Shown here: one piece after another, positions 1-10,885 of the stretch | How positions within the stretch are numbered: the stretch's first letter is position 1 | Layout of the letters: each line of letters opens with the position of its first letter | Assembly (NCBI GenBank): GCA_029689965.1 | Contig: CP121450.1 | Span: 186,001 to 250,000, forward strand | DNA length: 64,000 nt | DNA from: Curtobacterium flaccumfaciens | GTDB lineage: Bacteria > Actinomycetota > Actinomycetes > Actinomycetales > Microbacteriaceae | Reading direction: 5' to 3' | Translations under genes and position numbers: made by a program | The notes under the pieces: model-generated | What the model saw: the letters and a program-made list of their open reading frames with translations, nothing else | Told to the model about the DNA's origin: nothing | The model's database searches: none

Positions 1-697
1 TGGTCGACGACGAGCCCCACGCCGAAGCCGGTGCCGAAGTACACGAAGGCGAAGTTGCGCGCCGAGGCCTCCCCCGCCAGGAACATCTCACCGACGACGG
101 CCGCCGTCACGTCCTTCTCGAGCAGCACCGGGTAGCCAGTGGCGTCGGCGAGCGCGTCCCGCAGCGGGACGTCGCGCCAACGGGGCAGGAACGGTGGGTC
201 GAGCACGACGCCGGCGTCCACGTCGATCGGCCGGGACTGGCGATCCCGACCCCGAGCACCGCGTCCACGTCCACCTGCGCCTCGGTGACGAGCCCGTCGA
301 CGGCGGTCGTGATCGTTCGGACGACCTCGGACGGGTCGTCCGCGGTCGGAGTCGACGTGGTGGTCGACGCGACGACGGTACCGGCGAGGTCGAGCAGCAC
401 GTACGTGACGACCGCGGGGTCGACGTGCACCCCGACTGCGTACCGGCTGCCGGCCTCGAGCCGCAGGATGGTCCGGGGCTTGCCGCGACCGGAGACGACG
501 GTGCCGGACTCGGCGATCATGCCAGCCTCGATCAGGAACCGCGTGACGTTCGACACCGTCTGGGCGCTGAGGCCCGTCCGTGACGCGAGCTCCACGCGGC
601 TGAGGCCGTCGGGCGAACGGCGGACGGCGTCGAGCACGACGGTTCGGTTGAACCCCCCGATCGACGGGAGGTTCGCCCCACGCCGATGTTCTGCCAT
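1..697 (-). CDS. ROK family transcriptional regulator / sugar kinase-like protein (C-terminus outside window)
   Basis: An N-terminal winged helix-turn-helix (residues about 15-65, with SRVELASRTGLSAQTVSN) is followed by the start of a ROK ATPase fold (VGVHVDPAVVTYVLLDLAG, then VLGVGIASPG). ROK proteins of this layout usually repress sugar catabolic genes and sense a sugar or sugar phosphate. The frame breaks near position 230, where GGCCGATC should read GGCCCGATC; beyond it the other frame gives RNFAFVYFGTGFGVGLVVD, a typical ROK glycine-rich stretch. I chose the ATG at 697 because the wHTH follows at once and a -10-like TATGGT (704-709) lies 6 nt upstream, suggesting a leaderless mRNA. The in-frame upstream extension is not protein-like. 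The C-terminus lies before base 1. The regulated genes cannot be told from this window. Confidence 0.85.
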
Positions 698-753
698 GCC
701 GCGACCATACCGCTCGGTCCGGCTTCGACACCGCGGAGGCACGCGCCCCGGTG

Positions 754-2780
754 TCAAGGCTCCGCGAGCACCGCGTCCCGCAGCACCGGAGCCAGGCGCT
801 CGGCGAACTCCTGGGTCAGGTGCTGGCCGTCCTTGCGGACCAGGACGCCGTCCACAGCGATGGGGCAGCGGTCCTCCACGCAATACCATCCGCTCGAATC
901 GACGAACGCTGCAGTCGATCTCGCTTCCGCCACTCGACGTTCCGCGTCAGCTCCGACCTCGTACGCCTTCGACAGCTCCGACGTGCACGCGTCGGGTCCA
1001 CTCGTGCGCAGAGCGGCACATTCACCCGGTGACCTGCCCTGCGGTACGGCCGCGACGAACACGACGCGCGCTCCGGACTCGGCGACGGCATCGACGAATC
1101 GGCCGGCCGCGCCCTCCCACTCCTTTCCGGCATCGGACAGGCTCGGCCGCCCGACGAGCTGCGCGACCCCGTCGTACCCGTGCGTGACGAGCACGATGTC
1201 CGGCTTCGAAGCGTTGATCTCTGCGATGGCATCTGCTCGCTGCTCGATGCAGCGCTGCTGGTCGTCGTGGGACTTGCCCCGGACGTTGATGTCCAACATC
1301 GGGCAGCCGCTGGCGGTCAGCCCGCGGACGATCGAGTCCTCGGCGAATGCGCCCGTGCTGCCGGCATGAGCGCGGCACCGACCGAGCTCCCGACGACCGT
1401 GACCTGTCGTACCGGCTCGTCCGGCGCCCAGCGGCAGGACGCCGGGTCCCCGATGTCGGTTCGGTCACAGGCCTCGAACCCGGCGGGAGGGCCCGGGCGA
1501 GATCGTCGAGCGCAGGCGTGAGACCGCTCGGCCACCGCGTGGCCCGCAGCCCGTCCCGGAGTGCGGCACTGAGCGTCGGAGCGCTCCAGGCCTCGGTCGT
1601 CCGCACGGCACCGTCGACGCGCTCCGACGGCTGTGGGACGGCCAGGACGCCACCCACGCCGGCTGCAACGGCCGCGCCGACGGCCACGGCGGTGACGGCG
1701 CGCCACGACGTGCCGAGTCCACGTCTCGCCCGCATCGCCGGGAGCTCCACCCAGCGGCGCGACGCGGCCCCGATCGCGACCCGGCCACGATCGCGACCGC
1801 ACCGGCGACGACCCGCTGGCCGGGGAAGACGAGACCGGCTGCGATCACCGCCGGGAGATGCCAGAGGTAGATCGAGTACGAGCGGTCTCCGAACCACTGC
1901 ACGAGTCGCCATCGGAGAACAGGGAGCGGCGGCAGCCCCTGCCCGGAGACCAGCACGAGAAGAGCACCGACCACGGCCGGCACCGCGTCGGGGACCGGAA
2001 CGGCGTCCGCCGCTGGGGCGGTGAGGCCCGCGAGCACGATCACGCCGAATCCCGTGTACACCCCCGCGATCCGCATCGCCTTCGGCACCCGGGAGCCGCC
2101 CTGCTCGGCGCGCACGGACACAGCACCGAGCGAAGCACCGGCGGCGAGCTCCCACAGACGCGTCCCGGTGTCGAAGTACGCCGCACCCGGCGACGCGGCT
2201 CCCAGGATCCAGGCCCAGCAACCCGAGATGACGAGGAGCACCGACGAGGCCAGGACCGTCGCGCGTCGCGCCCGCACCGGGTCCGCCCGCCGGATCGACC
2301 GCCAGGTCGCGATGAGGAGAACGGGGAAGGCCACGTAGAACTGGAGCTCGACGCTCAGCGACCAGAAGTGCTGCAGTGGCGAGGTCGACGATGCGGAGGC
2401 CCAGTAGTCCGCAGCCCGCCCGAGGAAGACCCAGTTCACGATGCCCGACGCGGCCGCACCGCGTCGACCAGGACGTTCGCGGCCAGCGGTGTGCGGAGTG
2501 CGACGACCGCGGCAGCGCACACGACGGCGAGGGTCGTCACGGCCGCCGGGAAGAGGCGCCAGAACCGCCGTACGAGGAACGCTCCGAGCAGGAAGCGGCC
2601 GGTGCGCAGCCGCTCGGACAGCATCGACCGTGCGATCAGGTATCCCGACAGGGCGAAGAAGACGTCCACTCCGACCCAGCCACCGGTCGGGATCCCGACG
2701 GCGTGCACCGCGACGACCAGGAGGACCGCGACGGCGCGCATCGCGTTCAGGTCGTGACGGAAGGCGGAGACATGACCCAT
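754..2780 (-). CDS. OafA/YrhL-type acyltransferase with C-terminal SGNH domain
   Basis: An integral membrane acyltransferase-3 domain (LNAMRAVAVLLVVAVHAV, then GVDVFFALSGYLI and HFWSLSVELQFY) with about ten hydrophobic segments is followed by a periplasmic SGNH hydrolase-like domain ending in RKDGQHLTQEFAERL, which holds the catalytic Asp-x-x-His. Such enzymes O-acetylate cell-surface glycans. The gene is broken by four single-base deletions near 2452, 1780, 1483 and 1365; repairing them gives about 676 aa, normal for the family. The SGNH block I reads VVGSSVGAAL, with Ser where GDS is usual, although a break lies close by. The start at 2780 follows AT-rich DNA (TAGTATATC) that could hold a -10 box. 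The gene is divergent from the GNAT gene. Confidence 0.85.
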
Positions 2781-2856
2781 GGCATTGATATACTACACTG
2801 CGGCTGTCGGAAGCGGTAGTGGCCCCCGCACGGGTCGCACGGTTACCCTGAGCGAC

Positions 2857-3312
2857 ATGACGGACCTCCGCCTCGAAGAACTCTCCGCGTCCACCGCTGC
2901 GGCGGCGAACTCCCTGACGCTCAAGCCCGGGCAGGAGCAGTTCGTGCAACCCACGACGTACAGCGTCGCGGAGTCCGACGTGAAGCCGAGCTCCGCGTGG
3001 ACCCGTGTGGTGCTCGACGATGACGAGGTCGTCGGCATGATCATCGGCACCTTCGACGAGGACAACTCCGAGGAAGAGCTCCGCAGTGCCATCTGGCGCG
3101 TGAACGTCTCAGCGACGGCGCAGGGTCGCGGTGTCGGCCGGTTCGCCGTGCACGGCCTGGCGGACGAAGCCCGCAGCCGTGGCCTCGAACGGCTCACCGT
3201 CGTCTACGAGCCCGGCGGCGACGACAGCCCGGAGGCGTTCTTCCGCGCCGTGGGGTTCGAGGTGGTGCGTGAGACGCAGTACGGCGACCACTTCGCGGTC
3301 CTCACGCTCTAG
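2857..3312 (+). CDS. GNAT family N-acetyltransferase
   Basis: This is an intact 151-aa single-domain GNAT protein. The acetyl-CoA binding segment is VNVSATAQGRGVGRFAVHGL, matching the (Q/R)xxGxG/A motif, and a C-terminal FFRAVGFEV is typical of motif B. The substrate is not recognisable. The start at 2857 is preferred over an in-frame ATG at 2779 because the upstream part is divergent promoter DNA and a -10-like TACCCT (2844-2849) sits 7 nt before this ATG, which would make the message leaderless. The stop codon TAG overlaps the GTG start of the next gene by one base, so the two are probably translated together. Confidence 0.85.
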   Translation: MTDLRLEELSASTAAAANSLTLKPGQEQFVQPTTYSVAESDVKPSSAWTRVVLDDDEVVGMIIGTFDEDNSEEELRSAIWRVNVSATAQGRGVGRFAVHGLADEARSRGLERLTVVYEPGGDDSPEAFFRAVGFEVVRETQYGDHFAVLTL

Positions 3313-3653
3313 TGGAACCGGATGCCCGTGTGGAGCAGGACTTCGGGGCGGCCGTCGCCGAGGTCGTCCGGCTCATCCCGCCCGGTCACGTGATGACCTA
3401 CGGCGACGTCGCCGCAACCCTCGGTTCCCGGGCATCCCGAGCCGTCGGCAAGGTCATGGCGCACGAGGGCTCCGACCTGCCGTGGTGGCGCGTGGTCCGG
3501 TCGGGCGGTCTGCCGCCGGTGCACCACGAGGCCCGGGCGCACGAGCACTACCGCGCCGAGGGCACGCCGCTCGTGCAGGGGACGACGACCTGGAGGATCG
3601 ACATGCGTCGGGCGCGCTGGTCACCCGCCACGGACGCGGACGACCCGTTCTGA
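3312..3653 (+). CDS. MGMT family alkyltransferase-like protein (ATL)
   Basis: This 113-aa protein matches the DNA-binding domain of O6-methylguanine-DNA methyltransferase: VVRLIPPGHVMTYGDVAATL and SRAVGKVM. At the active site it reads DLPWWRVVRSGG where true methyltransferases have PCHRV, so the alkyl-acceptor Cys is replaced by Trp. Alkyltransferase-like proteins of this kind bind O6-alkylguanine, flip it out and hand the lesion to nucleotide excision repair; they do not repair it themselves. The GTG start overlaps the stop of the upstream GNAT gene (TAGTG), an arrangement consistent with coupling. The reading frame is intact. The role is inferred from family knowledge and the missing Cys. 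Confidence 0.85.
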   Translation: MEPDARVEQDFGAAVAEVVRLIPPGHVMTYGDVAATLGSRASRAVGKVMAHEGSDLPWWRVVRSGGLPPVHHEARAHEHYRAEGTPLVQGTTTWRIDMRRARWSPATDADDPF

Positions 3654-3673
3654 CCCACGGTGCGCGCGTCGGC

Positions 3674-4098
3674 TCACGCGTCGAAGCGCGCGCCCTTCGG
3701 GTTCGGCGGGAGCAGGCACATGACGAACAGCACGAGCGAGCCGATGCCGACCAGGACGTGCAGGAACTGCCAGAAGCCGGACAGGTTCGCGTCGTGCAGC
3801 CGTCGCGCGCCGAGGGCGAGCGAGCCGATCAGCGTCGCGAGTCCCCACAGCACGAACAGGTACGAGCCGACCGGGTTCTCGAGCACCGGGTGTTCGGCGC
3901 GAACACCTGCGGGACCAGCTGCAGGACGAGGCCGATCGCGAACGACGTGATCCACCACCACCAGAACTCGGCACGGGACGCCCGCCCGGTGAACACGGTG
4001 TACTTCCGCCAGAACCGCCGGACGGCCTCGGCGAAGGGTGCCCCGTAGAAGGGGTCGCGCAGGGCCACGCCGCCGGGCTGCACGCTGTCGTCGCTCAT
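3674..4098 (-). CDS. DUF805 family membrane protein
   Basis: The protein carries [18 protein letters not shown] and [17 protein letters not shown], both hallmarks of DUF805 (YhaH-like) inner-membrane proteins with three to four transmembrane segments. The function of the family is not established. A single-base deletion near 3897 splits the gene; repaired length is about 141 aa. The start at 4098 gives [10 protein letters not shown], a short polar N-terminus typical for the family. It converges with the ATL gene, leaving only about 20 bp between the two stops. Confidence 0.8.
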
Positions 4099-4219
4099 GG
4101 GACAAGCCAACCACGGGTCGCCGTGCGTTCGTGCCCGGACACGAACATCGCGCCCCGTCGTGACGAGGCGCGATGTCCGTTGCGGGGCGCACACCGTGGT
4201 CGGTGCGCACGGAGCGCCG

Positions 4220-6123
4220 CTACACGAGCGAGTCGCGCCAGGCGGCGTGCAGCTGGGCGAACCGTCCGGTCCCGGCGATGAGGTCGTCCGGGTGCCGTCC
4301 TCGACGATCCGGCCGTACTCCATCACGAGCACCCGGTGGGCGATCGCGACGGTGGACAACCGGTGCGCGATGATCACCGCGGTCCGGTCGGCCAGCAGCG
4401 TCTCCAGCCCCTCCTGCACGAGCCGCTCGGACGGGATGTCGAGCGACGCCGTGGCCTCGTCGAGGATGAGCACCTTCGGGTCCGCGATGAACGCCCGAGC
4501 GAACGACAGGAGCTGCCGCTGACCGGCCGACACCCGGCCACCGCGCTTGTTCACGTCGGTGTCGTACCCGTCGGGCAGCGCCATGATGAACTCGTGCGCG
4601 CCCACGGCCCGCGCCGCCGCCTCGATCTCCTCGCGGGAGGCCCCGGGCTTGCCGAGTGCGATGTTGTCCGCCACGGTGCCGGAGAACAGGTAGGCCTCCT
4701 GCGTGACCATGACGATCGCACGGCGCATGTCCTTCGCGTCGAGCTCCCGCAGGTCCACCCCGTCGAGCTGCACCGAGCCCTGGGTCGGGTCGTAGAAGCG
4801 CGCCATGAGCTTGGCGAGCGTCGACTTGCCGGCGCCGGTGGACCCGACGAGCGCGATCGTCTGCCCCGCCGGGATGTGCAGGTCGAACTCCGGCAGCACG
4901 ACCTTGCCCGCGTTGTACGCGAACACGACGTCGTCGAAGTCCATCTTCCCGGTGGCGTCCGGCAGCTTCACCGGCTTCGCGGGGTCCGGCACGCTCGGCT
5001 GCTCCTCGAGCACGCCGGAGATCTTCTCCATCGCGGCCGAGGCCGACTGGTACCCGTTGTAGAACATCGCGAGTTCCTGCGCCGGGTCGAAGAAGCGCTT
5101 GGCGTACAGCGCGACCGCGAGCAGGGCGCCGACCTCGAGCGAACCGTCGACGATCCGGAAGCCGCCCACGATGACGACCGCCGCGAGCGTGGCGTTGCCG
5201 ATGAGCACGAGCACCGGGTCGAACGTCCCGAACAGGTTGAACACCTTGGTGTTCGCGACGCGGTAGTCCTCGACGAACCCGCCGTACTCGTCGCGGTTGC
5301 GGGACTCCTTGCGGAACGCCTGCACCGCGCGGATGCCCGTCATGGTCTCGACGAAGTGCACGATCACGCGGGCCGACGTCACGCGGGTGGCACGGAACAG
5401 CGTCTGCGAGTTCGACTGGAACCAGCGGATCAGGAACCACAGCGGCACGAGCGACACAGCGAGCACGAGCCCGGACGTCGGGTCGAGCGCCACGAGCGCC
5501 ACCGCGGTGAACACCATGTAGAGCACGCCCTGGATTAGCTGGTTCAGCCCGGAGTCGAGCAGCTCGCGGATCGAGTCGAGGTCACTCGTCTGGCGGGAGA
5601 TGATCCGGCCGGACGTGTAGGTCTCGTGGAACTCCAGCGAGAGCCGCTGCGTGTGCAGGAACACCCGCTTCCGCAGGTCGAACAGGATCGCCTGGCTGAT
5701 CCGCGCCGCGAGCACCGTGTACCAGGCGGTGAGGACCGCTCCGGCGATCGCCACGACGATGTACGTCGCGACGACGCCGAACGCCGGCACCCAGTCGTTC
5801 CGGTCGAGCACGGCGGGCAGGGCGTTGTCGATGCCCCACGCGATCAGGGCCGGGCCCGCGACGGTGCCCGCCGTGGAGACGACGACCACGACGGCGAGCA
5901 GCACGAGCCGGGCCTTGAGCGGTGCGGCGAGGGACCCGAGCAGGGCGAGGGACCGGCGCCGCAGGCGCTTGCTCTCGGCCTTGGTGAAGTCCTCACGCTC
6001 CTCGCCGCGCACGCCCAGGGTGGTGATCGACGCGGTGACGGGCGCGGCAGTCTGCGCACCCTCGGCGGTGTCGTCGACGGAAGCCGTGCCTCCAGGCAGG
6101 TTCTGGTCGGTCTGCTGGCTCAT
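4220..6123 (-). CDS. ABC exporter half-transporter, consensus-site subunit
   Basis: The fused membrane-ATPase layout has six transmembrane helices (residues about 55-340) then a nucleotide-binding domain. Visible motifs are Walker [10 protein letters not shown], a non-standard signature VSAGQRQ, Walker [13 protein letters not shown] with the catalytic Glu, and H-loop IIAHRLSTV. The start ATG overlaps the stop of the upstream half-transporter (ATGA), so the pair forms an operon and probably a heterodimer. A missing C near 4290 scrambles the last 25 residues; repaired length is 634 aa, ending [14 protein letters not shown]. The gene ends about 120 bp before the DUF805 gene start. The substrate is unknown; multidrug or lipid export is typical of the family. 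Confidence 0.9.
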
Positions 6124-7940
6124 GCCATCGCCTCCTCTCGTGCGGTGGCGTCGTCCTCGTCGAGCGACGAGATGACGTAGCGGTAGTGGTCGTTGTCCGC
6201 CATCAGCTCCGAGTGGGTGCCGACCGCGGTGACGACGCCGTTCTCCATGAGCGCCACGCGGTCGGCGAGGGTCACGGTGGACGGGCGGTGCGCCACGATG
6301 AGCGACGTGGTCTCGGCGAGGACGCGGCGCAGGCCGGCCTCGACCCGTGCCTCGGTGTCGACGTCGAGCGCCGACAGCGGGTCGTCGAGGACGAGCACCG
6401 ACGGCCGCGCCGCGATGGCGCGGGCGAGCGCCAATCGCTGCCGCTGGCCACCCGACAGGGACAGGCCCTCTTCCCGACGCGGGTGTCGACGCCGTCCGGC
6501 AGGTCGTCCACGAAGGACGCCTGGGCGATGTCGAGGGCCTCGCGCATGAGCGCATCGGCCTCGTCGCCCGAGACGTCCGGCCGCCCGAGCAGGACGTTCT
6601 CGCGCACCGTCGTCGAGAACAGCGTGGCGTCCTCGAACGCGACGCCGACGTGACGCCGGAGCTCCTCGCGCGTCAGCGAACGGATGTCGACGCCGTCGAT
6701 CGTCACCGAACCACCGGTGACGTCGTACAGCCGGGGCACGAGCGACAGCAGCGTGGTCTTGCCGCAGCCGGTCAGTCCGACGAGCGCCATGGTCTCGCCC
6801 GGACGGAGCTGCAGCTCGACGCCGTTGATCAGGTCGGGGAACTGCGACGGGGAGTCCTGGTACCGGAAGCGCACGCCGTTGAAGGACAGCGCACCGTGCG
6901 GCTCCGCGATCGTCTCCGGCGACTCGGGTCCGTGATCGTGTTCTCGGAGTCCATGACCTCGAAGAAGCGGTCGACCGCGGTGCGCGTGTCGAACGTCATC
7001 GAGAGCAGGAACCCGATCGACTCGATCGGGAACCGCAGCACCGTGGCCGTCGCGAAGAACGCGAACAGCTGGCCGACGGAGAGTTCCCCTGCGAGGCGAG
7101 CCAGATGCCGGCGAGCAGGCAGAGCGCGAACGCGACGTCCGGCACGAGCAGCAGCCACAGCCAGATGCCCGCGATCGCCTTGGCCTTCTCGATCTCGGTG
7201 CCGCGCAGCGCCTCGGCCTGCTCGCTGAACTCGTCGAGCTTGTACCGGCCGCGGCCGAACGCCTTGAGCACGCGGATGCCGTGCACGGACTGCTCGACGC
7301 TCGTGGCGAGGTCGCCGACCTGGTCCTGGCTGCGGCGCGCGACGACGGAGTACCGGCGTTCGAACAGCAGCCCGTTGATCCACAGCGGGATCGACGCGAC
7401 CAGGAACACCAGGCCGAGCAGCCACCCGAAGGTGAACAACACGACGAAGCCGACGACGATCGTCACGATGTTCACGACGAGCAGCACCACGCCGAAGGCC
7501 AGCCAGCGCCGGATGAGCGACAGGTCGGACACGGAACGGGACAGCAGCTGCCCGGACTCCCACCGGTCGTGGAACGCCACCGGCAGGTCCTGCAGCTTCG
7601 CGTAGAGCGCGTTCCGCATGCTCGTCTCGATGCGGGTCGACGGGCGCATCACCATCCGGCGGCGCGAGGCGATGAAGAACGCCTCGAGCACGCCGAGGGC
7701 GAGCACGCCCAGGCCCGCGGGCCAGATCTGTGCGGAGTCCTTCGAGGACAGCGGGCCGTCGACGAGCCACTGCAGGACGTAGGGGATCGCGAGGGCCACC
7801 AGGGAAGCGCCCATGGCGGCGAACATGCCGCCGATGAGCCGGCCCTGGTAGGGCTTCACGAAGGGGTAGATCCGCGCGATCGCGCGGACGGTAGAAGGGC
7901 GGTCGGTGGACGGGCGCGCCTGGTCTGGCGTCTTGGACAT
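6120..7940 (-). CDS. ABC exporter half-transporter, degenerate-site subunit
   Basis: This is the first gene of a two-gene exporter operon. It has a six-helix membrane domain (from [17 protein letters not shown]) and an ATPase domain with Walker [10 protein letters not shown], canonical signature [10 protein letters not shown], and Walker [13 protein letters not shown], where Asp replaces the catalytic Glu. The partner has the reverse pattern (normal Walker B, altered signature). Together they give one competent and one degenerate ATP site, as in TM287/288-type heterodimers. Three single-base deletions near 7090, 6928 and 6475 interrupt it; repaired length is 607 aa. Upstream lies about 350 bp without a clear gene and then a small ORF that may share the transcript. 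Confidence 0.9.
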
Positions 7941-8297
7941 GGGGGTTGCGTCCTCGTGCGTCGTGCCGGGGCCCCGGGGCCGGCCGCTGCTGTCGCAGCC
8001 GTCGGCCTGGAGGCTCGGTGTCCGTTGCGTGGTGGTCGTCGGCCGAGCGGGTCGGTCGCGCCCCGGGCCGCGCTCGCCCTGGTCGGGCGTGCTCGGTTCG
8101 CGTCGCGGTCGCCCGCCGCCGCTGGTCGAGCGGCGTCGGTTCGGTCGGAGTGCACCGGGAGACAGTCGTCCCCGGGTTTCAGGCGTGGGCTCGCGCGGGC
8201 CCGTGCTCGTCGTCGTCGCTGGTGTCGCGGCGGCTCGTCGCGTGCTCGTCGTCGTCGGGCGGTCCCGACGACTCGTCGCTGGCTGTGGGAGGCAGCC
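7941..8297. other. Gene-poor spacer upstream of the ABC exporter operon
   Basis: No convincing gene was found here. The spacer contains one copy of the dispersed 16-mer (8004-8018 region, GGCCTGGAGGCTCGG) and two copies of GTGCTCGTCGTCGTC near 8208 and 8240. In the minus frame next to the small ORF at 8298-8483, an acidic stretch (two DDDEH blocks) runs open to a stop at 8179. Given the indel rate, the small ORF may really continue into it. Confidence 0.4.
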
Positions 8298-8483
8298 CTA
8301 CGCGGACAGCGGTGCCGTGACGGCGGGCGCACCCCGGTAGGGGTACGGCGCGACGGCCGCGTGGGCGGGACGCGGGCGTACGCCGCGTGCTCCGCCGAAC
8401 GGTCGTGCGTCGGGAGCGGTCCCCACGGAGAGCACGAGACCCGCACGGGCAGCCGTCGCCACGGTTCCGGTCGTCGTGTTCAT
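8298..8483 (-). CDS. Small ORF, 61 aa, unknown function
   Basis: I do not recognise this protein. It begins MNTTTGTVATAARAG, is rich in Ala, Pro, Thr and Arg, and contains APYPYRGAPAV near its end. It is considered real because the ATG at 8483 has a well-placed ribosome site (GGAG, 5 nt spacing), its codons are GC-rich at third positions, and a plausible promoter lies about 90 bp upstream. It could share a transcript with the exporter operon. If one base is missing near its end, the frame runs on into an acidic tail with repeated DDDEH and stops at 8179, giving about 100 aa. Confidence 0.35.
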   Translation of the reverse strand: MNTTTGTVATAARAGLVLSVGTAPDARPFGGARGVRPRPAHAAVAPYPYRGAPAVTAPLSA

Positions 8484-8574
8484 CGTCACTCCAGTCGTCG
8501 TCTTCGTCACCGTTGTGTCCGCGGTGCCGCCGACCCGGTTGGAGGTCGTCGGCGTGCCTGTCGCGGAGCCTTAC

Positions 8575-8604
8575 AGACTATTCAGAGGGAGTCACAGGGC
8601 GCAA
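8575..8604 (-). promoter_or_regulatory. Candidate promoter for small ORF / ABC exporter operon
   Basis: On the minus strand, TTGCGC (8599-8604) and TAGTCT (8575-8580) are separated by 18 bp, in an AT-richer patch immediately downstream of purH. It would transcribe the small ORF and possibly the exporter genes. Confidence 0.35.
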
Positions 8605-8618
8605 CCACTTTCCTCGAA

Positions 8619-10254
8619 TCAGTGGAAGAAGTGCCGCTCGCCGGTGAAGTACATCGTCACGCCGGCGGCCTTCGCGGCGGCGATGACCTCGTCGTCGCGG
8701 ACGCTCCCGCCGGGCTGGGCCACGGCACGGACACCGGCGTCGAGCAGCACCTGCAGGCCGTCCGCGAAGGGGAAGAAGGCATCAGAGGCCGCGACGCTGC
8801 CCGCGGCCCGGTCACCGGCACGGTTCACCGCGAGGTGGCACGAGTCGACGCGGTTGACCTGGCCCATGCCGACGCCGACGCTCGCGCCCCGGTTCGCCAG
8901 GAGGATCGCGTTCGACTTCACGGAACGGCTGGCCTTCCACGCGAACGCGAGGTCGGCGAGCGTCTGCTCGTCCGCCGGCTCACCCGCCACGAGGGTCCAG
9001 GTGGACTGGTCGAAGGACGTGAACCGGTCGGCGTCCTGCACGAGGAAGCCGCCGGAGATCTGCTTCACCTCGCGCTCGGCCAGCGCGAAGTCGGTCGGCA
9101 GCGTGAGCAGGCGGATGTTCTTCTTGCGCGACAGGATCTCGATCGCCTCGGGGTCGAACGCCGGCGCGACGACCACCTCGGTGAAGATGTCCTTCACCGT
9201 CTCGGCCATGGCGACCGTGACCGGGCGGTTCGCGGCGATGACCCCGCCGAACGCGGACAGCGGGTCGCAGGCGTGCGCGGCGGCGTGGGCGGCGGCGATC
9301 GGGTCGGCGGCGTCGGCCGGGCGATCGCGATGCCGCACGGGTTGGCGTGCTTGATGATCGCGACCGCGGGCTCGGCGAAGTCGTAGGCCGCACGCACGGC
9401 GGCGTCGGCGTCGACGTAGTTGTTGTACGACATCTCCTTGCCGTGCAGCTGCGTCGCCTGGGCGATGCCGGTGCCCTGCGCGCTCGCGTACAGCGCGGCG
9501 GCCTGGTGGGCGTCTCGCCGTACCGGAGCGTGGCGGCGAGGTCGGCGCCGAACGACAGGTGCTCGTCGAACGTGCCGGGCGTCTCGATCTCGCCGGCCGT
9601 GGTCGGTGCGGCTGCCTCGGCCGCGACGACGTCGCTCGCGAAGTAGCCCGCGACCGCGGTGTCGTACGCGGCGGTGTGCGCGAAGGCCTGGGCAGCGAGA
9701 CGCTTCCGCAGCTCGAGCGTGGTCCCTCCCGCACGGACGGCCTCGACGACCTCGGCGTAGGACGACGGGGACACGACGATCGCGACGTTCGGGTGGTTCT
9801 TCGCCGACGCGCGCACCATCGCCGGGCCGCCGATGTCGACGTTCTCGACCACGGTCGCGGTGTCGGCACCCGAGGCCACCGTCTCGACGAACGGGTACAG
9901 GTTCACGACGACGAGTTCGAACGGCTCGATGCCGAGCTCGGTGAGCTGCTGCTCGTGCGACTCGAGGCGGAGGTCGGCGAGGAGACCCGCGTGCACCGAC
10001 GGGTGCAGGGTCTTCACGCGGCCGTCGAGCGACTCCGGGAAGCCCGTGACGCTCGACACGTCGGTGACGGCGTACCCGGCGTCGCGGATGGTCTGCGCGG
10101 TGGACCCGGTCGACACGATCTCCACACCGGAGTCGGCGAGGGCCCCGGCGAGCTCGAGCAGGCCGGACTTGTCGCTCACCGAGATGAGCGCCCGCCGCAC
10201 GGGGACGAGGTCCCGGTCGCGGTACAGGCTGGGGTCGGCTGCGTGCACGCTCAT
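8619..10254 (-). CDS. purH: Bifunctional AICAR transformylase / IMP cyclohydrolase
   Basis: PurH carries out the last two steps of IMP synthesis: formylation of AICAR, then ring closure. The N-terminal MGS-like cyclohydrolase domain shows [17 protein letters not shown] and [15 protein letters not shown]. The transformylase part shows [11 protein letters not shown] and ends [18 protein letters not shown]. The start ATG at 10254 overlaps the purN stop (ATGA), so purN-purH is an operon with coupled translation. Two single-base deletions near 9511 and 9320 break the frame; repaired length is 545 aa, close to the usual 520-540. Confidence 0.95.
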
Positions 10255-10843
10255 GCGCTCGGGGTGCCCTTCAGGTCGGTGGTGCCGTTGGCGATGTCGA
10301 GGATGGTCTGGATGAGCAGGCGTCGCTCGACCGGCTTGATGCGGTCGTGCAGCGTCGACTCGGAGTCGCCCGGCAGGACGGGGATGCGCTCCTGCGCCAG
10401 GATCGGGCCGCTGTCGACGCCGTCGTCGACCTTGATGACGCTCGCACCGGTCTGCTCGACGCCGGCGGCGAGGGCGTCCCGTACGCCGTGAGCGCCCGGG
10501 AACTCGGGCAGGTACGCCGGGTGGGTGTTGATGATCGCCGGTCCGAACTCGGACACCACGGCAGGGGCAGCAGCCGCATGAGGCCCGAGAGCACGAGGAG
10601 GTCGGGCGCCCAGGGACGGATCTGCGCGGCGAGCTCGCGGCCCCACTCCTCACGCGAGTCGAAGCGGGAGAACGGCACCGTGAAGGTCGGGATCGAGTAC
10701 TCCTCGCCCAGGCCGAGACCCTCGGCGTCGCGATCGGCGCCGATCGCGACGACCCGTGCGGGGTACTCGGCGTCGAGGGTCGCCTCGAGCAGGGCCCGCA
10801 GGTTCGAGCCGGCACCGGAGATCAGGACGACCAGTTCGAGCAC
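10251..10843 (-). CDS. purN: Phosphoribosylglycinamide formyltransferase
   Basis: PurN transfers a formyl group from 10-formyl-tetrahydrofolate to GAR in purine synthesis. The N-terminus [18 protein letters not shown] is typical, and the catalytic region reads [21 protein letters not shown] with the conserved His. A missing base near 10560 splits the gene; repaired length is 197 aa. The start is GTG at 10843. A -10-like TAGGGT (10851-10856) is exactly 7 nt upstream, so the purN-purH message is probably leaderless. The gene overlaps purH by 4 nt. Confidence 0.95.
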
Positions 10844-10885
10844 GGGATCAACCCTACCGGGCGTCCCGTCGTGCGACGCCGGGCA

